A stretch of 64,000 nt of DNA from the NCBI GenBank assembly GCA_902495075.1, contig CABUVO010000004.1, positions 109,950 to 173,949 of the forward strand, written 5' to 3'. Each line of letters begins with the position of its first letter. Position 1 is the stretch's first letter. Below, in pieces: positions 42,950 to 51,259 of this stretch. The notes beneath the pieces were generated by a model. The model did not search any database. It had not been told where the DNA came from and saw nothing but the letters and a program-made list of their open reading frames with translations. The stretch comes from an uncultured Porphyromonadaceae bacterium (GTDB lineage Bacteria; Bacteroidota; Bacteroidia; Bacteroidales; Muribaculaceae). Position numbers and translations under genes: made by a program.

Positions 42950-44242
42950 ATGTCTGAACGATTAGTTGTTATCGGATCACAGTGGGGCGACGAAGGAAAG
43001 GGTAAAATGACCGATTACTTCGCTTGCCGCGCCGACATGGTGGTTCGTTATCAGGGCGGCAACAATGCCGGCCATTCCGTAGTCTTCGACGGAAAAAAAT
43101 ATTCTCTCCAGAGCATACCTTCGGGTATCTTCAACCCCAAGACCATCAACGTTATGGCAAACGGAATGGTTGTTAACCCGGTGTCTGTGATAGCAGAGCT
43201 TGATCGTCTGCATCAGCAGGGAATCACCGACTATCAGCTCTTCATCTCAAACCGCGCAGCGATGGTGATGCCCTGGCATTCTGCCCTCGACGGAGCCTAT
43301 GAGAACATGAAGGGGAAATCTCTTATCGGAACAACAAAGAAGGGAATCGGACCGGCTTATTCCGACAAATACAGCCGCATCGGACTCCGCATCGGTGATC
43401 TTCTCGAACCTGAATATTTCGCAGAACGTCTGCAGGCTGCCCTCGAAGTGAAGAACCGCGAGCTCAAGATGCTCGGTCTTCCGGAGTATGATTTCAAAGA
43501 GGTCTATGACCAGTATATGGACATCGCCGGCAAGATCGGACACATGATCACCGACACTTCAAAACTTATCAACGATACGCTCCAGACAGATGCCAAAGTG
43601 CTATTTGAAGGCGCACAGGGAATGATGCTCTGCATTGACCATGGCACATATCCTTTCGTTACATCGTCTACTCCTTCCGCTGCCAGCGTACCTGTTGGCG
43701 CCGGTATTTCGCCGAAATGGGTTGACAATGTGCTCGGCGTTGCCAAGGCATACTGCACACGCGTGGGCGAGGGTCCATTCCCGACAGAACTCTTCGGAGA
43801 CATCGCTCATGAGATACGCGAGCGCGGTCATGAATACGGCACTGTAACCGGTCGTCCGCGCCGCATCGGATGGTTTGACGCAGTTGTGGCTCGCTACACC
43901 GCCCGCCTCTCCGGCATCGACAACTGGGCTTTGATGCTTTTCGACGTGCTCTCAGGTCTCGACAAGGTGTGTATCTGCACAGGATATGAATGCGACGGCG
44001 AGGTTCTTGACACTCCGCCATCCACAATTTCCAAACTCGCCAAATGCAAGCCCATGCTTATCGAGCTTGAGGGTTGGAAAGAGGATATCACAGGTGCCAA
44101 ATCTTTTGAGGAACTTCCTGAGGCTGCCAAAGCATATGTGCGCAAAATCGAAGAGGTGACAGGCGTTCCTGTAGGCATGATTTCCGTCGGACCCGACCGC
44201 ACTCAGACAATCACCGTTTCTCCAAAACTCGCTTCGTTTTAA
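42950..44242 (+). CDS. purA: Adenylosuccinate synthase
   Basis: A 430-residue GTP-dependent ligase that joins IMP and aspartate on the way to AMP. The start at 42950 gives MSERLVVIGSQWGDEGKGKM, which places the conserved WGDEGKGK P-loop at its usual N-terminal position. An upstream in-frame ATG at 42875 only translates the repeat and is rejected. AGGAA just before the ATG may act as a weak ribosome-binding site. Other landmarks are YQGGNNAGHSVV, TTKKGIGPAYSDK and the late TGRPRRIGWFD. Its TAA begins the next repeat. Confidence 0.96.
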   Translation: MSERLVVIGSQWGDEGKGKMTDYFACRADMVVRYQGGNNAGHSVVFDGKKYSLQSIPSGIFNPKTINVMANGMVVNPVSVIAELDRLHQQGITDYQLFISNRAAMVMPWHSALDGAYENMKGKSLIGTTKKGIGPAYSDKYSRIGLRIGDLLEPEYFAERLQAALEVKNRELKMLGLPEYDFKEVYDQYMDIAGKIGHMITDTSKLINDTLQTDAKVLFEGAQGMMLCIDHGTYPFVTSSTPSAASVPVGAGISPKWVDNVLGVAKAYCTRVGEGPFPTELFGDIAHEIRERGHEYGTVTGRPRRIGWFDAVVARYTARLSGIDNWALMLFDVLSGLDKVCICTGYECDGEVLDTPPSTISKLAKCKPMLIELEGWKEDITGAKSFEELPEAAKAYVRKIEEVTGVPVGMISVGPDRTQTITVSPKLASF

Positions 44243-44323
44243 TGTTGAATGTTAAATGTGGAATGTGCAATTAACATTCCGGCTCAAACATTAAACATTA
44301 AACATTAAACATTAAACATTAAA
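44240..44323. repeat. Family B heptad hairpin, copy 4 (purA-guaB)
   Basis: The left arm is TAATGTT, GAATGTT, AAATGTG, GAATGTG from the purA stop. The right arm consists of five identical CATTAAA units in tandem (44289-44323), the cleanest array of the family. ACCTTAAAAAT then leads to the guaB ATG at 44335. Confidence 0.9.
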
Positions 44324-44334
44324 ACCTTAAAAAT

Positions 44335-45804
44335 ATGAGCTTTATAGATGAAAAAGTGGTTCAGGAAGGAATGACATTCGATGATGTCCTCCTGATTCCG
44401 GCATATTCCGAGGTTACGCCCAATATGGTGAACCTTGCGGGTCGTTTCTCACGCAATATCCCGCTTAACATCCCCTTTGTGTCAGCGGCGATGGACACCG
44501 TGACCGAAGCAGAGATGGCAATCGCCATTGCCCGCGAAGGCGGTATCGGCGTAATCCACAAAAATATGTCGATAGCTGCGCAGGCTGCACAAGTGCGCAA
44601 GGTAAAACGCGCTGAAAGCGGCATGATCTATGATCCTGTGACAATCACAAAAGAGCAGACAGTAGGAGAGGCATTGAAACTGATGCATGACAACCATATC
44701 GGTGGCATTCCGGTAGTTGATCCTGAAAACCACCTTATCGGCATAGTGACCAACCGTGACCTCCGTTTCCAACAAAACATGGATCTTCCCATCGCAGAGG
44801 TTATGACCAGCAAGAATCTTGTCACAACCGACAATCCTGATCTGGCTGAGGCTTCGCAGATTCTTCTCAAAAACAAGATCGAGAAACTGCCGGTAGTCGA
44901 CAAGCAGGGAAAACTGATGGGACTCATCACATATCGCGACATCACCAAGATTCAGGATTATCCTTCGGCTTGTAAGGACAATAAAGGGCGTTTGCGCGTC
45001 GCTGCCGGTGTCGGGGTTACCTCTGATACTCTTGAGCGCGTAAAGGCGCTTGTAGAGGCTGGAGTGGACGCTGTGGTGATAGATACAGCCCATGGTCATT
45101 CAGCCAATGTAACCAAAACCCTCCGCGCCGTGAAGGCTGCATACCCCAATCTTGATGTCGTTGTAGGAAACATCGCCACCGGCGAGGCTGCCCGCTTCCT
45201 CATCGAGGCAGGCGCAGACGGCATAAAGGTCGGCATTGGTCCGGGCTCGATATGCACAACGCGAATTGTGGCAGGCGTGGGAATGCCCCAGCTTTCAGCC
45301 ATCTTCGATGCAGCCAAGGTCGCCAAGGAATATGGCGTACCTGTGATTGCCGACGGCGGTCTCCGCTATTCAGGCGATATCGTCAAGGCTCTTGCAGCAG
45401 GTGGCAATTGCGTGATGTGCGGCTCCATGTTTGCCGGCGTTGAGGAATCTCCGGGCGAGACCATCATCTACAACGGACGTAAATTCAAGTCTTACCGCGG
45501 CATGGGTTCTGTAGAGGCAATGGAAGCCGGTTCGAAAGACCGTTATTTCCAGAGCGAGAAATGCGATTCCAGCAAATTTGTGCCGGAAGGTATTGTAGCC
45601 CGCGTGCCTTATAAGGGAACACTCAGCGAGACTGTATATCAGCTTGCCGGAGGTCTCCGTTCGGGTATGGGCTATTGCGGAGCCAAGGATATCGACGCGC
45701 TTCACAATGCCAAGTTCACACGCATCACCTCCGCAGGTGTTACCGAGAACCATCCCCACGACGTGACCATCACCAAAGAAGCACCCAACTATTCAAGAGG
45801 ATAA
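44335..45804 (+). CDS. guaB: IMP dehydrogenase
   Basis: A 489-residue enzyme that oxidises IMP to XMP, the committed step to GMP. The TIM-barrel core is interrupted at about 95-205 by a pair of CBS domains (SGMIYDPVTITKEQTV and MTSKNLVTTDNPDL), which bind adenine nucleotides in this family. The active-site loop is GPGSICTTRIVAG with C307, and the flap region carries KSYRGMGSVEAM and VPYKG. It follows purA, so IMP is directed to both AMP and GMP from one gene group. A family A repeat separates it from guaA. Confidence 0.96.
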   Translation: MSFIDEKVVQEGMTFDDVLLIPAYSEVTPNMVNLAGRFSRNIPLNIPFVSAAMDTVTEAEMAIAIAREGGIGVIHKNMSIAAQAAQVRKVKRAESGMIYDPVTITKEQTVGEALKLMHDNHIGGIPVVDPENHLIGIVTNRDLRFQQNMDLPIAEVMTSKNLVTTDNPDLAEASQILLKNKIEKLPVVDKQGKLMGLITYRDITKIQDYPSACKDNKGRLRVAAGVGVTSDTLERVKALVEAGVDAVVIDTAHGHSANVTKTLRAVKAAYPNLDVVVGNIATGEAARFLIEAGADGIKVGIGPGSICTTRIVAGVGMPQLSAIFDAAKVAKEYGVPVIADGGLRYSGDIVKALAAGGNCVMCGSMFAGVEESPGETIIYNGRKFKSYRGMGSVEAMEAGSKDRYFQSEKCDSSKFVPEGIVARVPYKGTLSETVYQLAGGLRSGMGYCGAKDIDALHNAKFTRITSAGVTENHPHDVTITKEAPNYSRG

Positions 45805-45806
45805 AA

Positions 45807-45888
45807 GGCATTAGGCTTTAGGTCTTAGGTGTTAGAAAGTTTCGCCGAATGGACCTAAAGCCTAAAACCTAAAGCCTAAAACCTAACA
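45807..45888. repeat. Family A heptad hairpin, copy 4 (guaB-guaA)
   Basis: The left arm is GGCATTA, GGCTTTA, GGTCTTA, GGTGTTA (45807-45834). The 19-nt loop GAAAGTTTCGCCGAATGGA is at 45835-45853. The right arm is CCTAAAG, CCTAAAA, CCTAAAG, CCTAAAA, CCTAACA (45854-45888). It starts 2 nt after the guaB stop and ends 2 nt before the guaA ATG. Confidence 0.92.
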
Positions 45889-45890
45889 AT

Positions 45891-47417
45891 ATGCAAAAGA
45901 TACTGATAATAGATTTCGGATCGCAGTATACGCAGCTGATCGCACGACGAGTGCGCGAGCTGAACGTATATTGCGAGATCCACCCCTTCAACAAAATTCC
46001 GGCTCTTGATGCCGAAGTGAAGGGTGTGATCCTTTCCGGTTCACCTTCTTCCGTGCGCGATGCGGATGCCCCAAAGCCTGACCTCAGCGCCATCAAGGGG
46101 AAACTGCCGCTCTTAGGCGTATGCTATGGCGCGCAGTTGCTCGCCAATGAATATGGCGGTGAAGTTGAGGGGGCGCCCTCCCGCGAGTATGGACGCGCCA
46201 TGCTTACTGTTGTTGAGCCTGAAGACGCTCTAATGCTCGGAGTTCCCTCTCCGACGCAGGTATGGATGAGCCATGGCGACACCATCACCCGTCTGCCGGA
46301 GAACTACCGAATCATAGGCTCTACGGAAAACGTGAAGGCTGCCGCATATCATATCGGCGGAGAACAAACGTGGGGCATACAGTTCCATCCTGAGGTTTAT
46401 CATTCAACCGACGGCACAAAGATTCTTTCGAACTTCGTGCTCGGCATCTGCGGATGCGACGGGTCATGGAGTCCGGCTTCGTTCATCGAGACAACCGTTG
46501 CCGAGCTGAAGGAAAAGCTGGGTGACGACCGTGTGATTCTCGGTCTCTCCGGAGGTGTCGACTCTTCCGTAGCGGCAATGCTGCTGCATAAAGCCATCGG
46601 CGACCGTCTCACATGTATTTTCGTGAACAACGGTCTGCTGCGAAAGAATGAATTTGAAGACGTTCTCGACTCATACAAGAACATGGGGCTTAATGTCATC
46701 GGTATTGACGCTTCTGAGCGCTTCTACAGCGATCTCAAGGGCGTTACAGACCCCGAACAGAAGCGCAAGATCATCGGAAGGGATTTCGTAGAGGTATTCA
46801 ATGCCGAAGCGAAGAAGATAGAGAACGCCAAATGGCTTGCCCAGGGCACCATCTATCCCGACGTGATAGAGAGCTGCTCAGTGAAAGGTCCGTCAGCCAC
46901 AATCAAGAGCCACCATAATGTAGGCGGTCTCCCCAAAGAGATGAACCTGAAAATTGTGGAGCCTCTTCGCCTCCTCTTCAAAGACGAAGTGCGTAGAGTA
47001 GGCAGGGCGATGGAGATGGATCAGCGTCTTCTCGGACGCCATCCGTTCCCCGGACCCGGACTTGGCATACGAATCATCGGAGAGGTAACACCTGAGAAAG
47101 TACGTATACTTCAGGATGCCGACAAGATCTTCATCGACGGCTTGCGTGAAGCCGGTCTGTACGACCAGGTATGGCAGGCAGGAGTGATGTTACTGCCCGT
47201 GCAGAGTGTAGGCGTGATGGGAGACGAGCGCACGTATGAGAGCTGCGTCGCACTCCGTGCGGTGATATCCACCGACGGCATGACCGCCGACTGGGTTCAC
47301 CTCCCCTACGAATTCCTTGCCAAGACATCCAACGAGATCATCAACAAAGTCCGCGGCATCAACCGCGTAGTCTACGACATCTCCTCCAAACCCCCAGCAA
47401 CCATCGAATGGGAATAA
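45891..47417 (+). CDS. guaA: GMP synthase (glutamine-hydrolysing)
   Basis: A 508-residue protein converting XMP to GMP. The N-terminal class I glutaminase has C78 in GVCYGAQLLA and the His/Glu pair in GIQFHPEVYHS. The ATP pyrophosphatase domain has the PP-loop VILGLSGGVDSSVAAMLL, and the C-terminal dimerisation domain ends IEWE as in most GuaA proteins. It is the last gene of the purine run and is followed by a hairpin terminator 31 nt after its stop. Confidence 0.96.
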   Translation: MQKILIIDFGSQYTQLIARRVRELNVYCEIHPFNKIPALDAEVKGVILSGSPSSVRDADAPKPDLSAIKGKLPLLGVCYGAQLLANEYGGEVEGAPSREYGRAMLTVVEPEDALMLGVPSPTQVWMSHGDTITRLPENYRIIGSTENVKAAAYHIGGEQTWGIQFHPEVYHSTDGTKILSNFVLGICGCDGSWSPASFIETTVAELKEKLGDDRVILGLSGGVDSSVAAMLLHKAIGDRLTCIFVNNGLLRKNEFEDVLDSYKNMGLNVIGIDASERFYSDLKGVTDPEQKRKIIGRDFVEVFNAEAKKIENAKWLAQGTIYPDVIESCSVKGPSATIKSHHNVGGLPKEMNLKIVEPLRLLFKDEVRRVGRAMEMDQRLLGRHPFPGPGLGIRIIGEVTPEKVRILQDADKIFIDGLREAGLYDQVWQAGVMLLPVQSVGVMGDERTYESCVALRAVISTDGMTADWVHLPYEFLAKTSNEIINKVRGINRVVYDISSKPPATIEWE

Positions 47418-47447
47418 CCACGTTGAAATAACCACCCATAACCAGCA

Positions 47448-47482
47448 AAAGGAAGTGAGGCATGATGTCTTCACTTCCCTTT
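47448..47482 (+). terminator. Terminator after guaA
   Basis: AAAGGAAGTGA (47448-47458) pairs with TCACTTCCCTTT (47471-47482) with one bulged base, followed by GTTCTATT. It closes the purine gene run. The rest of the gap up to 47831 is very AT-rich and holds only a weak promoter candidate. Confidence 0.7.
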
Positions 47483-47634
47483 GTTCTATTAATCACGAAC
47501 TTTAACCTCAAATCAAGCACTTAAAATATTCATTTTTACATCTAAAATCACGATGTTTCCATGGATAAATAAAAGTTTAAAAAAATAATAATGTTAAAAT
47601 GTGTTAATGTGTTTTTTTATTAGAAAATAATATC

Positions 47635-47642
47635 TACTTTTG
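47635..47642 (+). promoter_or_regulatory. Possible -7 element (TACTTTTG)
   Basis: TACTTTTG matches TAnnTTTG, but no good TTTG is found 19-21 nt upstream, where the sequence is a T-run. The leader to the gene at 47832 would be about 180 nt. Only weakly supported. Confidence 0.35.
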
Positions 47643-47831
47643 TGGCATATTATTTGTCAGACAATATGATTTATATGATTATACTATAAAATCAAATATC
47701 ATATTAACTACGAATAATCACACAGATTATTCTACAATATGAACCATCACGTATATCATATAAATTATGGCAGATCCTTTAGATTAAATATAAATTAAAA
47801 CAATAATTTATTAACAACTTAAAATTTGATT

Positions 47832-49325
47832 ATGAGAAACTTACTACTTCTCTCGGGAATAGCATTTGCTTCCCTCACCATGTCTGCGGATAAGGTGGTC
47901 TTAGTTGCACCAGGTGCACAGAATATCTATAAGGGTAATGCCGAAACAGTAATTGCATTTCCGGAAGGCTTCTATTTTAACAAGCCACAGGCAAATATAC
48001 CTGACGAATACATGAAAAAAGCATTTGCCTGCGACGTGCTTAAAATTGAGGAGCTAACTGATGGCAAAGATTATGGTTTTCCAAAACCATCTTCCTCTTC
48101 TCCTTATAGCTACATTAATAATGGGGCGTTCTGGTGGTACACAAATAATGCGTGGCGTTTTACACCGGCAAAAGGAATCACAATAAAAAACATTACTGTG
48201 CGCTCGCAAAGATTTGCAACCGGAGGTACAAAAGTTCCCTCCAATTTTGTACATCGCATCACACCAAAACCCGAAGATTCAAAAATCACATACAATAATG
48301 ATCAGCTTGATAAAGCAGATGAAATCTATATAAATGTAGATAATATTAACACAAACCAACCTTTTGTGCTACAATCTTATGGTCAAAACAGATGCATATA
48401 TTTCGAGATTGAATATGATGGAACAATTGAGCAGCCTCTGGTTCCATTATGCTCGGCAATGATTCCGTTTGTATCTGCAGACGAAGAAATTTCATTCGAT
48501 TCTACACCGGGAGCAGATATATACTATACACTTGACGGAGAAATGCCAACTGTAAATTCTACAAAATATACTACACCTTTCAAACTTGATAAATTTACAG
48601 TGGTTCGTGCCATAGCAGTAAAAGATGGAGTTGAAAGTTTCCCATCATATGATGAATTCTTTGTAATTGATTCGGACACTCAAATGGGCTTATTTGATTT
48701 TCATAATACAGAGTCGCTGGTCACAAGCGATGATAAACTCATCAGCCTCGATAACTTTGAAACAATCCCATCCAAGACTACGCCTCCAACTCTGCCGGAC
48801 TATAAATACGATCTTAAAACCACAGAATTAGTCGATAATGGAGTGCATCTCTCGTTCCCTCAAACTACAGAAGAAGCGGCTCCATATATTGCCAGACCTT
48901 GGTCATGGCACTATGTAACAACATATAAGCCAATAGGGGCGCGAACAAAGATAGTTGCGCCTGAAGGGACTGTTCTTACTAACATAATAGTTGTGGGAAC
49001 TAACATGGACAGCATGAATATGGCTGATGACGAACCTCAGGCGGGCGAATGGGGACTTAATCCTTATAATCACGATTACGGCATGTGGACATATAATGCT
49101 ACAAAACCATCAAATACTTTGACACTTAAAGGTGGAGCAGATATAGGGCAGATATACGCATTTTATAAGAAAACAGGTACGGGAATCAAGACAATTGGCG
49201 ATGAAAAATCAAACGATACCGAAGAATATTATAATTTACAGGGAATAAAAGTCGCTGAGCCAACCAATGGTATTTACATTCTTCGTCAGGGGGGCAATAC
49301 AAAAAAAATCATGGTAAGAAAATAA
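47832..49325 (+). CDS. Secreted protein with chitobiase-like C-terminal module and type IX-style tail
   Basis: A 497-residue protein from the ATG at 47832 with a signal peptide (MRNLLLLSGIAFASLTMSA). Residues 215-285 contain the phrases ISFDSTPGADIYYTLDGE, PTVNSTKYT and FTVVRAIAVKDG, which are characteristic of the CHB_HEX_C_1 (chitobiase C-terminal) module, a beta-sandwich found in many secreted Bacteroidales proteins. The remaining parts are unassigned beta-rich sequence. The tail YYNLQGIKVAEPTNGIYILR...KKIMVRK is a sorting signal, so outer-surface exposure is expected. No catalytic motif was found. It stands alone between terminators. Confidence 0.82.
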   Translation: MRNLLLLSGIAFASLTMSADKVVLVAPGAQNIYKGNAETVIAFPEGFYFNKPQANIPDEYMKKAFACDVLKIEELTDGKDYGFPKPSSSSPYSYINNGAFWWYTNNAWRFTPAKGITIKNITVRSQRFATGGTKVPSNFVHRITPKPEDSKITYNNDQLDKADEIYINVDNINTNQPFVLQSYGQNRCIYFEIEYDGTIEQPLVPLCSAMIPFVSADEEISFDSTPGADIYYTLDGEMPTVNSTKYTTPFKLDKFTVVRAIAVKDGVESFPSYDEFFVIDSDTQMGLFDFHNTESLVTSDDKLISLDNFETIPSKTTPPTLPDYKYDLKTTELVDNGVHLSFPQTTEEAAPYIARPWSWHYVTTYKPIGARTKIVAPEGTVLTNIIVVGTNMDSMNMADDEPQAGEWGLNPYNHDYGMWTYNATKPSNTLTLKGGADIGQIYAFYKKTGTGIKTIGDEKSNDTEEYYNLQGIKVAEPTNGIYILRQGGNTKKIMVRK

Positions 49326-49342
49326 GGTAGGAGTCTGGTTAT

Positions 49343-49372
49343 CTGAGGTGCGACAAATTTGTCGCACCTCAG
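49343..49372. repeat. Perfect 30-bp palindrome
   Basis: CTGAGGTGCGACAAA is followed immediately by its exact reverse complement, with no spacer. Outer segments GTCTGG (about 49333) and CCAGAC (about 49385) extend the symmetry. There is no T-run, so it could be a bidirectional terminator, a protein-binding site or a repeat scar. It lies 18 nt after the stop of the gene at 47832. Confidence 0.85.
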
Positions 49373-49502
49373 GAACCAAAATCTCCAGACTGACTCTAAT
49401 CCGGTGAGAGAAAACACAAAAGTTCATGGAAATAAAAGTACTTCATATCGCTTAATTTCACTTTTTAAACAATAACATAGTGATTTAAGGGGTAAAAATC
49501 AG

Positions 49503-49510
49503 TAACTTTG
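49503..49510 (+). promoter_or_regulatory. -7 element of the sialic-acid locus
   Basis: TAACTTTG matches the Bacteroidetes -7 consensus exactly. The -33 region is poor (no TTTG at the right distance), which fits a promoter that depends on an activator. It lies 36 nt before the first candidate start of the GntR gene. Confidence 0.6.
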
Positions 49511-49545
49511 TAGTACGATATTCATAATTAAATCAAACTATAGCC

Positions 49546-50307
49546 ATGGACAATATCTCACATAACCAAAACAGCAATATGGAATTAACATTAAAACCGA
49601 CTCATACCACTCTCGTTGATCAGGTTGAAGACTGCCTTCTTGCTCATTTCAAGAACAATGATCTAAAGGTAGGGGATTCAATCCCTAATGAGAAGACGCT
49701 CTCTGAACAGCTTGGAGTCGCCCGTAGCGTGCTCCGGGAATGTCTGAGTCGACTTAAAATGTTCGGAATGATTCATTCAAGACCCAGAAAAGGGATGACA
49801 TTGGCAGAACCAACAATACTTGGAGGCATGAAACGTGTGATTGATCCTCGATTCCTCACAGAAGACACGGTGCTCGACTTGCTTGAGTTCCGTATAGCAC
49901 TTGAAATAGGAATATCCTCAGATATATTTGAAAAAATCAAACCAGAGGATCTAAAAGAAATAGAGGAGATTGTAAGCATTGGCAAGATGATAGAGAACAA
50001 CGAATACTCGATATCGAGTGAAACGATGTTCCATACTAAACTCTACCAGATTACAGGTAACAAAACTATTGCAGAATTTCAAGATATCATACATCCGGTG
50101 CTGACTTTCATTAAAGAGAAATATCACCGGGAACTATCCGCAATCAACAGTAGTCTTAAAGAAGAAGGGATCACAGCTTCTCATGCCGATCTACTTAATT
50201 TATTGAAAAAAGGTGACAAAGCAGCTTACCGCATAGCTATAGAATGGCATTTTGAGCCATACAGACGGTTGATGCGGGATATAATAAAAAAACAAACATC
50301 ATCATGA
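49546..50307 (+). CDS. GntR-family (FadR/FCD-type) transcriptional regulator
   Basis: A 253-residue regulator, or 242 from a second ATG at 49579. The N-terminal winged helix has the GntR pattern LKVGDSIPNEKTLSEQLGVARSVLRECLSRLKMFGMI. The C-terminal all-helical FCD ligand-binding domain follows from about residue 105 (LDLLEFRIALEIG, FHTKLYQITGN, HADLLNLLKKGD, EWHFEPYRRLM). It is the first gene of the sialic-acid locus and its stop overlaps the lyase start by four bases. Regulators of this class control nan genes in other bacteria, so sialic acid or a derivative is the likely ligand (inference). Confidence 0.92.
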   Translation: MDNISHNQNSNMELTLKPTHTTLVDQVEDCLLAHFKNNDLKVGDSIPNEKTLSEQLGVARSVLRECLSRLKMFGMIHSRPRKGMTLAEPTILGGMKRVIDPRFLTEDTVLDLLEFRIALEIGISSDIFEKIKPEDLKEIEEIVSIGKMIENNEYSISSETMFHTKLYQITGNKTIAEFQDIIHPVLTFIKEKYHRELSAINSSLKEEGITASHADLLNLLKKGDKAAYRIAIEWHFEPYRRLMRDIIKKQTSS

Positions 50308-51218
50308 AAAATTACGAACGCATAAAAGGAATGATTGCCGCGACTTTTACTCCGATAAAGGAAAACGGTGACATTAATTACGATGAAATCAAGCACTATG
50401 CGGATTATTTAGCAAACACACCCATAAAAGGTGTTTTTGTGAACGGCACAACCGGAGAATTCACTTCACTAACCATAAACGAGAGAAAAAAATTACTTGA
50501 AGTCTGGATAAAAGAGGCAGGCGGTCGCTTCAAAGTCATTTGCCATATTGGAAGCAATTGTCAGAGAGATAGCGCAGAACTTGCAGCACACGCTCAAGCC
50601 AATGGAGCAGATGCCATAGGATCAATCGCCCCATCATTTTTTAAACCCGCAACAGTCCAAGACCTGGTGGATTATTTCATACCTATTGCAGCAGCCGCTT
50701 CCGAACTACCATTCTATTATTATAATATGCCATCTATGACTGGAGTAAATCTTCCGGTTGATAAATTCCTAAGCTTAGGGCATCGTTATATACCAAATCT
50801 TGTAGGGACAAAATTTACCCACAACAATCTTATGGAGATGGGAGCTTGCATCAATCTTGATGGCGGAAGCTTCGAAGTTCTTCATGGTTACGATGAAATA
50901 CTTATTTCGGGAATTGCCATGGGTGCCAAAGGTGGAGTAGGCAGCACTTATAATTACATACCAGGGATATACGAGGGAATATTTCAGGCAATGGAAGCCA
51001 ACGATATTGAAACGGCGCGCAGCCTTCAAATGAATTCAATTCGCATGGTTGAGGTGATTATAAAATATGGAGGAGGCGTGCGTGGAGGCAAAGCCATTAT
51101 GAATCTGATTGGTATCAAATGCGGTCAGTGTAGACCACCAATTGCACGCATGTCCAAGGATGAATATGATGCACTTTATGAAGATGTCAATACTCTTGGA
51201 TTTATAAACCGGAGATAA
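50304..51218 (+). CDS. nanA: N-acetylneuraminate lyase
   Basis: A 304-residue class I aldolase of the DHDPS/NAL family that splits Neu5Ac into ManNAc and pyruvate. The carboxylate-binding GTTGEF motif follows the first strands (FVNGTTGEFTSL). The catalytic tyrosine lies in FYYYNMPSMTGV and the Schiff-base lysine is K170 in LVGTKFTHNN. FYYYNMPS is more typical of Neu5Ac lyase than of DapA, and the neighbouring sialidase supports this. It is cytoplasmic and translationally coupled to the GntR gene. Confidence 0.92.
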   Translation: MKNYERIKGMIAATFTPIKENGDINYDEIKHYADYLANTPIKGVFVNGTTGEFTSLTINERKKLLEVWIKEAGGRFKVICHIGSNCQRDSAELAAHAQANGADAIGSIAPSFFKPATVQDLVDYFIPIAAAASELPFYYYNMPSMTGVNLPVDKFLSLGHRYIPNLVGTKFTHNNLMEMGACINLDGGSFEVLHGYDEILISGIAMGAKGGVGSTYNYIPGIYEGIFQAMEANDIETARSLQMNSIRMVEVIIKYGGGVRGGKAIMNLIGIKCGQCRPPIARMSKDEYDALYEDVNTLGFINRR

Positions 51219-51259
51219 GATAAATTCATCAGTAAGGGAAACCACAATAAGAATGCCAC

